NCBI GenBank assembly: GCA_016779015.1
Contig: JADHOK010000015.1
Location: 1-20,148, forward strand
Source of the DNA: PS1 clade bacterium
Lineage (GTDB): Bacteria > Pseudomonadota > Alphaproteobacteria > RS24
Direction of reading: 5' to 3'
Length of the DNA: 20,148 nucleotides
In this document: piece by piece, positions 14,591 to 20,148 of the stretch
How positions within the stretch are numbered: position 1 is the stretch's first letter
Layout: each line of letters begins with the position of its first letter
Position numbers and translations under genes: made by a program
Notes under the pieces: model-generated
What the model was told of the DNA's origin: nothing
Databases searched by the model: none
The model's input: the letters and a program-made list of their open reading frames with translations, nothing else

Positions 14591-16405
14591 ATGCCCCCAG
14601 CAATGCCGTCAGAAATGTCGCCTGCGATTGCCTCCACCAAACAATCGGTGCTTGCCATGCTGGTTATGGTGGTGGTGATGTTCGCCGCGCCGTTTGGCCA
14701 CATTCAATATTTGCACGCCAGCCACCATTGGCGCATCGCGCCCGACGGCGTGTATGGCGACACCGCGATGGTGGTGTCGGCGCATCGTCTGGCTAGCGAG
14801 GTGGGCCGCGATGTGCTGCGCCAAGGCGGCAATGCGTTTGACGCGGCGGTGGCGGTCAATTTTGCGCTCGCCGTGGTGTATCAGCAGGCCGGTAATATTG
14901 GCGGCGGCGGTTTTATGGTCTATCGCAAAGCCTCCGAAGACGGGGCTGATGGCGAAATCGGTACGCTGGATTTTAGAGAGCGCGCGCCCTTTGCGGCCAG
15001 CCGCGATATGTATCTCGACGCCGATGGCGAGGTGATTAAAGGCTTGAGCCTGAAAGGCCATTTGGCGGTTGGGGTGCCGGGCAGTGTGGCCGGCATGGCG
15101 GCGCTGCACGAGAAGTTTGGCAGCCGCTCCTGGGAGGCGCTTATTCGCCCATCAGTGAGGCTGGCGCAAGAGGGTTTTGTGCTGAGTGAGAAAGCGGCGC
15201 GCGGCTTTAATCGTTTTCAAAAAGTCTTTGCCGAGGTCAATCGTCACCGACCGCCGGTGCTGCGCGACACGCCTTGGAAGGCGGGCGAGCGGGTAAAATT
15301 CCCCGATTTGGCGCGCACGCTGGAGCTTATCGGCGCGCGCGGCAAGGCCGGATTTTATGAAGGGCCGGTGGCCGATTTGCTGGTTGAGGAAATGCAAGCC
15401 GGTGGCGGGCTGATAACGCATCGCGACCTTGCGGCCTATACGCCGGTGTGGCGCAAGCCGGTGCGCTTTACGTATCGCGGGCATGAGATTATTTCCATGC
15501 CGCCGCCCAGCAGTGGCGGGGTGGCGCTGGCGCAGCTTTTGCAAGGCGCGGAGGCATATGACATCGCCGCGCTTGGCCATAATTCGGCGGCGCATATTCA
15601 CCTGATGACCGAGCTTGAGCGGCGCACCTATGCCGACCGCGCCACCCATTTGGGCGATACGGATTTTGTCGAGGTCGATATTCCCGGCCTGACGTCCGGC
15701 GCCTATATTGCCGCGCGCAATAAAGACATTTCGCTGACCCAAAAAACCCCCAGCGAGGCGGTGAAGCCCGGCTATGTGGCGCGCATGGAAAGCGCCGAGA
15801 CGACGCATTTCTCAATCGTCGACGGGGCGGGCAATGCGGTGGCCATCACCACCACGCTCAACGGCATGTATGGCGCCAAAGTGGTGGTGCGCGGGGGCGG
15901 TTTCTTCCTCAATAATGAGATGGATGATTTCGCCATCAAGCCCGGCCATGCCAACCAGTTTGGCCTGCTGGGCGATGATAAAAACGCCATCGCGCCCGGC
16001 AAGCGCATGCTCTCCTCCATGACGCCGACCATTGTCACCAAAGACGGCAAACTGAAAGCCGTGCTCGGCACGCCCGGCGGCGCGACCATCATCACCTCGG
16101 TGTTTCAGGTGCTGCTGAACATTATAGATTTTGACATGACGGCGGCCGAGGCCGTGCACGCCCGCAAAAGCCACAGCCAATGGCAGCCCGATGTGGTGAT
16201 GCTTGAGAAAGGCACGTTAAGCCTCGCCAATATGCGCGGGCTGCGGGCGCGCGGGCACCGGCTTTACCCGTATCCTTATTTCAAATGGCAGCTTGGCCGG
16301 GTGGAGGCTATTTTGGTGCATGAGGACGCCGAAACCGGCAAAACAACCCTCGAAGGCGCAGCCGATGCCAGCCGCGGTTTCGACGACTGGGCGAGTGGCT
16401 TCTAA
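14591..16405 (+). CDS. ggt: Gamma-glutamyltransferase (glutathione hydrolase) proenzyme
   Basis: This 604-residue N-terminal nucleophile hydrolase cleaves or transfers the gamma-glutamyl group of glutathione. A hydrophobic N-terminal segment (about 18-35) should direct it to the periplasm or anchor it in the membrane. The large-subunit part carries VVSAHRLASEVGRDVLRQGG (61-80), AGNIGGGGFMVYR (100-112) and R129 in LDFRERAP, the residue that binds the substrate carboxylate. The proenzyme should cut itself before T404 in AETTHFSIVD, giving a small subunit of about 200 residues. Small-subunit marks are GGGFFLNNEMDDF (435-447, substrate-binding acidic residues) and LGTPGGATIITSVFQ. AAAGGA lies 7 nt before the ATG. 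It is transcribed alone; the gap after it contains hairpins. Confidence 0.95.
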   Translation: MPPAMPSEMSPAIASTKQSVLAMLVMVVVMFAAPFGHIQYLHASHHWRIAPDGVYGDTAMVVSAHRLASEVGRDVLRQGGNAFDAAVAVNFALAVVYQQAGNIGGGGFMVYRKASEDGADGEIGTLDFRERAPFAASRDMYLDADGEVIKGLSLKGHLAVGVPGSVAGMAALHEKFGSRSWEALIRPSVRLAQEGFVLSEKAARGFNRFQKVFAEVNRHRPPVLRDTPWKAGERVKFPDLARTLELIGARGKAGFYEGPVADLLVEEMQAGGGLITHRDLAAYTPVWRKPVRFTYRGHEIISMPPPSSGGVALAQLLQGAEAYDIAALGHNSAAHIHLMTELERRTYADRATHLGDTDFVEVDIPGLTSGAYIAARNKDISLTQKTPSEAVKPGYVARMESAETTHFSIVDGAGNAVAITTTLNGMYGAKVVVRGGGFFLNNEMDDFAIKPGHANQFGLLGDDKNAIAPGKRMLSSMTPTIVTKDGKLKAVLGTPGGATIITSVFQVLLNIIDFDMTAAEAVHARKSHSQWQPDVVMLEKGTLSLANMRGLRARGHRLYPYPYFKWQLGRVEAILVHEDAETGKTTLEGAADASRGFDDWASGF

Positions 16406-16425
16406 GGCTTATTCTGGGCACTCAA

Positions 16426-16458
16426 ACGCTCAACTGCGTTAGCTGTTGACGCCCCGTT
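16426..16458. repeat. Palindromic intergenic element, copy 2
   Basis: The 33-nt element has the same ends as the copy at 12328-12361 (ACGCTCAAC and GTTGACGCCCCGTT), but the core is TGCGTTAGCT. It can fold as CAAC/GTTG, a mismatch, then GC/GC around a 4-nt loop. The conserved flanks with a changed but still pairing core suggest selection on a structure or a mobile repeat. It begins 21 nt after the ggt stop. Confidence 0.65.
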
Positions 16459-16495
16459 TGCGGGCGCGGGCCATGCGGCCAAGCCTGCCCGCAAA
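16457..16495. repeat. Inverted repeat TTTGCGGGC / GCCCGCAAA with nested hairpin
   Basis: Perfect 9-bp arms at 16457-16465 and 16487-16495 enclose 21 nt, inside which GGCC (16469-16472) and GGCC (16477-16480) can form a smaller stem with an ATGC loop. It directly adjoins palindromic element copy 2. No T run follows on either strand, so a simple intrinsic terminator is not indicated. Confidence 0.6.
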
Positions 16496-16631
16496 TAAAC
16501 CTGAAGCAAAGGCAACCGCACAGGCGATATCGCTTCGAGGTGCGCCAAAAATCAATAACTTCACTCGAGGAAAATAAAAAGAAATAGCTTCGTTGAGTTT
16601 TCCGCCAAACACCTGAAACAAGGCGCATGAT

Positions 16632-16886
16632 GTGCTGGTGATTGATAACAGGCGGCTGATTGAAAATTATTTCGACAAAATAAAGCTGTCGCCAGTCAAT
16701 AGTGGTTCCGCCATGTGGGTTCCGCAGCCTCGGTGTCGAGACACGTTCAAGGGTTTTGAAAATTACCCTTGGGAACAGCGCAAGAAATGTGGTGAAGGTG
16801 CGGTGGCTGAATTATGCGTGCCTGACAAAATCGAAGATTTCGCGAATTATGTCGAAGATGTTTGGGAGATAAAGCCGGGCAACTAG
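16632..16886 (+). CDS. Possible small protein of unknown function (GTG start)
   Basis: An 84-residue frame begins LVIDNRRLIENYFDKIKLSP after a GTG and ends VEDVWEIKPGN. I do not recognise any family. In favour: an AAGG ribosome-like site 8 nt before the GTG and a soluble, charged composition with two CxxxxxxxC-spaced cysteines. Against: no ATG start, a location in an A+T-rich tract between two well-defined genes, and short open frames on the other strand too. It ends 33 nt before trhO, so it could be a leader gene, a decayed remnant or chance. Confidence 0.3.
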   Translation: MLVIDNRRLIENYFDKIKLSPVNSGSAMWVPQPRCRDTFKGFENYPWEQRKKCGEGAVAELCVPDKIEDFANYVEDVWEIKPGN

Positions 16887-16919
16887 CCCCCGACCCCGAT
16901 TTTATGTATCTTCCGCCCC

Positions 16920-17900
16920 ATGGACGAGGAACACCAAAAGAGCCCCTATAGCGTGGCTGCGCTGTATAAATTCGTGCGGCTGGAGGGCGTTGCGGGGCTG
17001 CCCGATTATACCGAAATGCAAGGGCCATTGCTGACCGCCTGCAAAAAGCTGGGCGTGCTGGGCACTATTTTGCTGGCCCGCGAGGGCATTAACGGCACGG
17101 TGTGCGGCAGCCATAATGCCATTGCCGCGCTGATGGCGCATCTGGCGACCGACCCGCGCCTCGCCGACATTCAAGCCAAATACAGCACCGCCGACGCGCC
17201 CGCTTTCCATCGTATGAAGGTGCGCCTGAAGCGCGAAATCGTCACCATGGGCCAACCGGATTTATTGGCGCATACCAACCCGATGGAGGCCACCGGCACC
17301 TATGTGAAGCCGTGCGATTGGAACGCGCTGATTGAAGACCCCGACACGCTGGTTATCGATACGCGCAACGCCTATGAGGTGGCCATCGGCACGTTTGACG
17401 GCGCGGTAGACCCCAAGACCGAGAGCTTTCGCGCTTTCCCCGAATGGGTCGATAGCTATCTGGCGCAACTGCCCGAGAAGCCGAAAAACATCGCCATGTT
17501 TTGCACCGGCGGTATTCGCTGCGAGAAGTCGACCGCCTATCTGGTCGGGCAGGGGTTTCAAAACATCTTTCATCTGGAAGGCGGCATACTGAAATATCTC
17601 GAGGAGGTGCCGCCCGAAGAAAGCAAATGGCAGGGCGATTGTTTCGTTTTCGATCAGCGCGTCTCGGTGCGCCACGGCGCGGCGGGGGGCTTGCAGCCGG
17701 GCGATTATGATATGTGCCATGCCTGCCGCATGCCGCTGACCGAGGCGGATAAACAGCACGCTTCTTTCGAGGCGGGTGTTGCCTGTCTGCATTGCATCGA
17801 CACGCATAGCGAGGCCGACCGCGCCCGTTTCCGCGAGCGGCAAAAGCAAATCAAGCTGGCCAAGTCGCGCGGCGAAAAACATATCGGGGAAGCAGAATGA
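16920..17900 (+). CDS. trhO: tRNA uridine(34) hydroxylase TrhO (YceA), rhodanese family
   Basis: This 326-residue cytoplasmic protein is predicted to hydroxylate uridine 34 in the tRNA anticodon loop, the oxygen-dependent step of 5-hydroxyuridine formation. The N-terminal acylphosphatase-like domain (about 10-110) has GTILLAREGINGTVCG (48-63). The rhodanese domain (about 125-230) has IDTRNAYE and the active-site loop FCTGGIRCEKS with C195 as the catalytic cysteine. A C-terminal zinc-ribbon-like region has C266, C269, C289 and C292 (CHAC and CLHC), as in other YceA proteins. The last 25 residues are basic. No Shine-Dalgarno sequence precedes the ATG; a TATGTA box lies 11 nt upstream, so a very short 5' leader is possible. 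Its TGA overlaps the ATG of the GST gene (ATGA). Confidence 0.95.
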   Translation: MDEEHQKSPYSVAALYKFVRLEGVAGLPDYTEMQGPLLTACKKLGVLGTILLAREGINGTVCGSHNAIAALMAHLATDPRLADIQAKYSTADAPAFHRMKVRLKREIVTMGQPDLLAHTNPMEATGTYVKPCDWNALIEDPDTLVIDTRNAYEVAIGTFDGAVDPKTESFRAFPEWVDSYLAQLPEKPKNIAMFCTGGIRCEKSTAYLVGQGFQNIFHLEGGILKYLEEVPPEESKWQGDCFVFDQRVSVRHGAAGGLQPGDYDMCHACRMPLTEADKQHASFEAGVACLHCIDTHSEADRARFRERQKQIKLAKSRGEKHIGEAE

Positions 17901-18535
17901 AGCCGCTGCTCTATAGCTTTCGCCGGTGCCCCTATGCCATGCGCGCCCGCATGGCGCTGGCCGAGGCCGAGGTGGCGGTGCGCTTGCGCGAAATCCTGCT
18001 GCGCGACAAGCCCGACCACATGCTCGCATTATCCGCCAAAGGCACAGTGCCGGTGCTGCAACTGCCCGACGGCACAGTGCTCGATGAAAGCCTTGAGGTG
18101 ATGGATTGGGCGCTGGCGCAACACGACCCGCAAGGCTGGCTGGCGCATAAAGACGACGCGCTGATTGCGCGTTTCGACGGCGATTTCAAACACCATCTCG
18201 ATCGCTATAAATACGCCACGCGCTATGCCGATGAGGCGGCCGATGCGCTGGCCCATCGCGCCGCTTGTCACGCCATATTGCAAGACCTCGAGCCGCTGCT
18301 GAAAGATGACTGGCTGGCCGGCCGCGCCGCCGGTTTCACCGATGTCGCCATCCTGCCGTTTCTGCGCCAATTCCGCATCGCCGATACCGGCTGGTTCGAC
18401 AGTCAAATGGCGCTGCCCAATGTGCGCGCCTATGTGCTGCGCTTTCTCGACTGGCCGGTTTTCACGCGCATTATGGATAAATATCCGCTCTGGCTGGACA
18501 GCCAAACCGAACATCCGTTCCCGCCTCTGGCTTGA
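17897..18535 (+). CDS. Glutathione S-transferase family protein (glutaredoxin-2/omega-like)
   Basis: This 212-residue cytosolic protein has a thioredoxin-fold N-terminal domain with a CPYA motif (C11-P12-Y13-A14, in SFRRCPYAMRARMAL), the cis-proline segment GTVPVLQLPDG (49-59) and DESLEVMDW (63-71). An all-helical GST C-terminal domain follows (about 85-205). A cysteine rather than a serine or tyrosine at the active site suggests thiol-transferase or deglutathionylation chemistry. The overlap with trhO by 4 nt implies translational coupling; the partner may help keep the TrhO active-site cysteine reduced, but that is inference. No membrane segment is seen. The true substrate is unknown. Confidence 0.9.
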   Translation: MKPLLYSFRRCPYAMRARMALAEAEVAVRLREILLRDKPDHMLALSAKGTVPVLQLPDGTVLDESLEVMDWALAQHDPQGWLAHKDDALIARFDGDFKHHLDRYKYATRYADEAADALAHRAACHAILQDLEPLLKDDWLAGRAAGFTDVAILPFLRQFRIADTGWFDSQMALPNVRAYVLRFLDWPVFTRIMDKYPLWLDSQTEHPFPPLA

Positions 18536-18570
18536 GCAAGCCGCTTGGTGTAAAAAAGCCGCTAAGATGT

Positions 18571-18595
18571 GCCACAGGAAAGACGCGCCACAGGA
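18571..18595 (+). repeat. Direct repeat GCCACAGGA, 16-nt period, including the FMO ribosome site
   Basis: GCCACAGGA occurs at 18571-18579 and again at 18587-18595, each followed by AG or GAG. The second copy contains the AGGAGAG ribosome site of the monooxygenase gene, and the first offers a second purine-rich site 16 nt upstream. It may be a local duplication. Confidence 0.6.
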
Positions 18596-18602
18596 GAGTG
18601 AT

Positions 18603-19940
18603 ATGTCAACCGAGATGAATGATGGGCTGCCCGACGGCATGAAGGTTTGTATTGTCGGCGCGGGTTGTTCGGGCTTCACCACCGCCAAACGGCTGAAGGA
18701 TTTCGGCATCGCCTATGACCATTTTGAAATTTCGGACAATATCGGCGGCAACTGGTATCACAAAAACCCCAATGGCAAATCGGCCTGCTATCAAAGCCTG
18801 CATATCGACACCTCGAAGTTTCGATTGGCTTTTGAAGACTATCCGGTGCCCGATGACTGGCCCGATTTTCCGCACCATTCGCAATTGTTCGATTACTTTA
18901 ATGATTATGTCGACCATTTCGATCTGCGCGACAACATCACCTTCAACACGGCGGTAGAAGATGCGCGCCGCGATGAGGACGGCGTCTGGCACGTCACTCT
19001 ATCGAGCGGTGAGACGCGCCAATATGGCGCGCTGGTGGTCGCCAATGGCCATCATTGGGACGCCAAAACGCCGAGCGAATATGGCGATGATTTCAACGGC
19101 ATTCAAATGCACAGCCATGATTACGACTCGCCGTTTGAGCCGCACGACCTGCGCGGCAAAAATGTGCTGGTGGTCGGTGTCGGCAATTCTGCGATGGATA
19201 TTGCCTCTGAAGTATCGCAGCGGCCGATTGCCAAAAACTGCTTTATCTCGGCGCGGCGCGGCGTCTGGGTGCTGCCGAAATATCTGAATGGCGCGCCGGC
19301 CGATAAAAGCGTCATGCCGGCCTGGATGCCGCAAGCGCTGGGCCGCAAGCTTGGCCAAATGGTCATCAAAAAAGCTATCGGCAATATGGAGGATTACGGC
19401 CTGCCCAAGCCCGACCATGAAGTGCTGACGGCGCACCCGTCGGTTTCGGGCGAGCTGCTGACGCGGCTTGGGTGCGGCGATGTCAAAGTGAAGACGGGCC
19501 TCGATAGGCTGGATGGCGACGGCGTGCGCTTCGCCGATGGTACGCGCGAAGAAATAGACGTGATTATTTGGGCCACCGGATACCGCATCTCGTTCCCGTT
19601 TTTGAAGCAGAATACTTTGGCGGTGGAGGATAATAAATTTCCGCTTTACCGCCGCATGGTGAAGCCGGGCTGGCGCAATCTGTTTTTTGTCGGCCTCGCG
19701 CAACCGCTGCCGACACTGGTCAATCTGGCCGAGCAGCAATCGAAATTCATCGCCAATGTGCTGGCCGGTAAATATCGAATGCCCGATGATGCGGCGATGG
19801 AGAAGCAGATTATCGCCGATGAAAAACTCTATCTCGGTCACTATTATGATAGCGAGCGACACACGATTCAGATCGACTTCAACAAATATGTTAAAGACCT
19901 TAAAAGGGAATTGCGCGGCAATTGGATTGCCGCCGAGTAA
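18603..19940 (+). CDS. Flavin-containing monooxygenase (FMO) family protein
   Basis: This 445-residue FAD- and NADPH-dependent monooxygenase has three clear motifs: the FAD-binding CIVGAGCSG (16-24), the FMO signature FxGxxxHxxxY as F164-G166-H170-Y174, and the NADPH-binding LVVGVGNSAMD (189-199). The later ATGYRISFPF (324-333) is the usual FMO ATGY motif. FMOs oxygenate nucleophilic N or S atoms, or act as Baeyer-Villiger enzymes; the substrate here cannot be told. It is not close to the trimethylamine monooxygenase N-terminus that I know, so Tmm is not claimed. The ATG at 18603 is preceded by AGGAGAG; the frame is open farther upstream within the GST gene, but that is out-of-frame shadow sequence. 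It starts 67 nt after the GST gene, and a possible TTGGTG/GCTAAGAT promoter lies in that gap. Confidence 0.92.
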   Translation: MSTEMNDGLPDGMKVCIVGAGCSGFTTAKRLKDFGIAYDHFEISDNIGGNWYHKNPNGKSACYQSLHIDTSKFRLAFEDYPVPDDWPDFPHHSQLFDYFNDYVDHFDLRDNITFNTAVEDARRDEDGVWHVTLSSGETRQYGALVVANGHHWDAKTPSEYGDDFNGIQMHSHDYDSPFEPHDLRGKNVLVVGVGNSAMDIASEVSQRPIAKNCFISARRGVWVLPKYLNGAPADKSVMPAWMPQALGRKLGQMVIKKAIGNMEDYGLPKPDHEVLTAHPSVSGELLTRLGCGDVKVKTGLDRLDGDGVRFADGTREEIDVIIWATGYRISFPFLKQNTLAVEDNKFPLYRRMVKPGWRNLFFVGLAQPLPTLVNLAEQQSKFIANVLAGKYRMPDDAAMEKQIIADEKLYLGHYYDSERHTIQIDFNKYVKDLKRELRGNWIAAE

Positions 19941-19961
19941 AACAGTTACCGGGGGGATAAA

Positions 19962-20148
19962 ATGAATAAACTTATAATGGGCGCACTGGCGGCGTTGTTG
20001 ATGGGGCCTGCTTTCGCGACCGATATGAACCCGAAAGTGCCAAGCGACGCGACCAAAGCGGCGCATAAAAAAGTGCTCGACCGATTGCCGTTTGAGAATA
20101 CTGAGGATTTTGCGCTGGCGACGCGTGGCCAATTGGCCCAGCCGAAAG
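19962..20148 (+). CDS. Secreted alkylsulfatase-like protein (N-terminal fragment)
   Basis: Only the first 62 codons are in the window. They begin with a clear Sec signal peptide, MNKLIMGALAALLMGPAFA, with probable cleavage after AFA. The mature part, SDATKAAHKKVLDRLPFENT followed by EDFALATRGQLA, resembles the N-terminus of the SdsA1/BDS1 group of metallo-beta-lactamase-fold alkyl sulfatases, where A--AN--VL--LPF-D--DFE-A-RG is typical. Such enzymes release sulfate from primary or secondary alkyl sulfates in the periplasm. The metal-binding HxHxDH motif would lie beyond the window, so the call is provisional. The start is 21 nt after the FMO stop, with a GGGGGGAT purine tract upstream, so it may be co-transcribed with the FMO gene. 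Confidence 0.65.
   Translation, partial: MNKLIMGALAALLMGPAFATDMNPKVPSDATKAAHKKVLDRLPFENTEDFALATRGQLAQPK

Larger units (their letters stand above)
16406..16919. other. 514-nt region without a confident gene
   Basis: The left part holds the second palindromic element and a larger inverted repeat. From about 16540 to 16690 the sequence is visibly richer in A and T than its neighbours. Short frames are open on both strands (for example an 84-codon GTG frame at 16632-16886, and a minus-strand frame ending at 16439), none with a recognisable family. It may contain decayed or foreign DNA, the leader of trhO, or a small RNA. Confidence 0.5.

Noticed and set aside
16439..16666. Minus-strand frame ending at 16439 that reads through the palindromic elements
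   Set aside because: No ATG start, no family match, and its 3' end is made of the repeat element, so coding is unlikely.
16500..16890. A frameshifted single gene joining short plus-strand frames
   Set aside because: The pieces would need several frame changes and no piece matches a known family, so a pseudogene call is not supported.
18999..20132. Minus-strand open frame (377 codons) opposite the FMO gene
   Set aside because: Antisense to the FMO and the signal-peptide gene, with low-complexity H/R/Q-rich translation and no recognisable domain.
1..20148. tRNA or rRNA genes, CRISPR arrays, insertion sequences, integrase attachment sites
   Set aside because: I saw no T-loop GGTTCGA-type cloverleaf context, no regularly spaced repeats, no transposase or integrase coding sequence and no flanking terminal repeats. 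By-eye reading could miss a weak case.

Overview
This window most likely comes from an alphaproteobacterium of fairly high G+C. The evidence is the gene content (a short-form psd next to pssA, a non-canonical second-type glutamyl-tRNA synthetase, a glutamine-dependent NadE, a TrhO/YceA protein followed by a GST). A promoter upstream of nadE also fits the Caulobacter housekeeping consensus. A marine or aquatic lifestyle is possible (an FMO-type monooxygenase and the start of an alkylsulfatase-like gene), but the sequence alone does not prove it. There are 15 confident genes (two cut by the window edges), one doubtful small ORF, no RNA genes, no insertion sequences and no CRISPR array.

Layout. 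(1) 1-935, minus strand: a crotonase-fold enzyme followed, 3 nt later, by the start of an MDR-family NADP-dependent oxidoreductase that runs off the left edge. (2) 1043-7257, plus strand: a tight run nadE - gltX - cimA - psd - pssA with gaps of 39, 6, 10 and 1 nt, probably one transcript, covering NAD synthesis, tRNA charging, citramalate synthesis and phosphatidylethanolamine synthesis. Psd acts on the product of PssA. (3) 7261-11675, minus strand: a two-gene RND efflux operon (membrane-fusion protein, then the inner-membrane pump) coupled by a TAATG overlap. It converges on pssA with only 3 nt between stop codons. No outer-membrane channel gene is present. (4) 11867-12280, plus: a small DUF1330-family protein. 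(5) 12384-14474, minus: a FadH-type 2,4-dienoyl-CoA reductase. (6) 14591-16405, plus: gamma-glutamyltransferase. (7) 16406-16919: a 514-nt region with no confident gene but with hairpins, partly A+T-rich. (8) 16920-18535, plus: trhO and a GST-like gene overlapping by ATGA. (9) 18603-19940, plus: an FMO-like monooxygenase, then from 19962 the signal peptide and N-terminus of an alkylsulfatase-like protein cut by the right edge.

Most genes are ordinary core or metabolic genes, and I found no convincing new multi-gene system. The most interesting signals are these: a short palindromic element present twice (12328-12361 and 16426-16458) with conserved flanks and a core that differs while keeping the ability to pair; a crotonase lacking both catalytic glutamates; a probable leaderless nadE mRNA; an RND pump whose proton-relay residues differ from AcrB; and a structured leader between the efflux operon and the DUF1330 gene.
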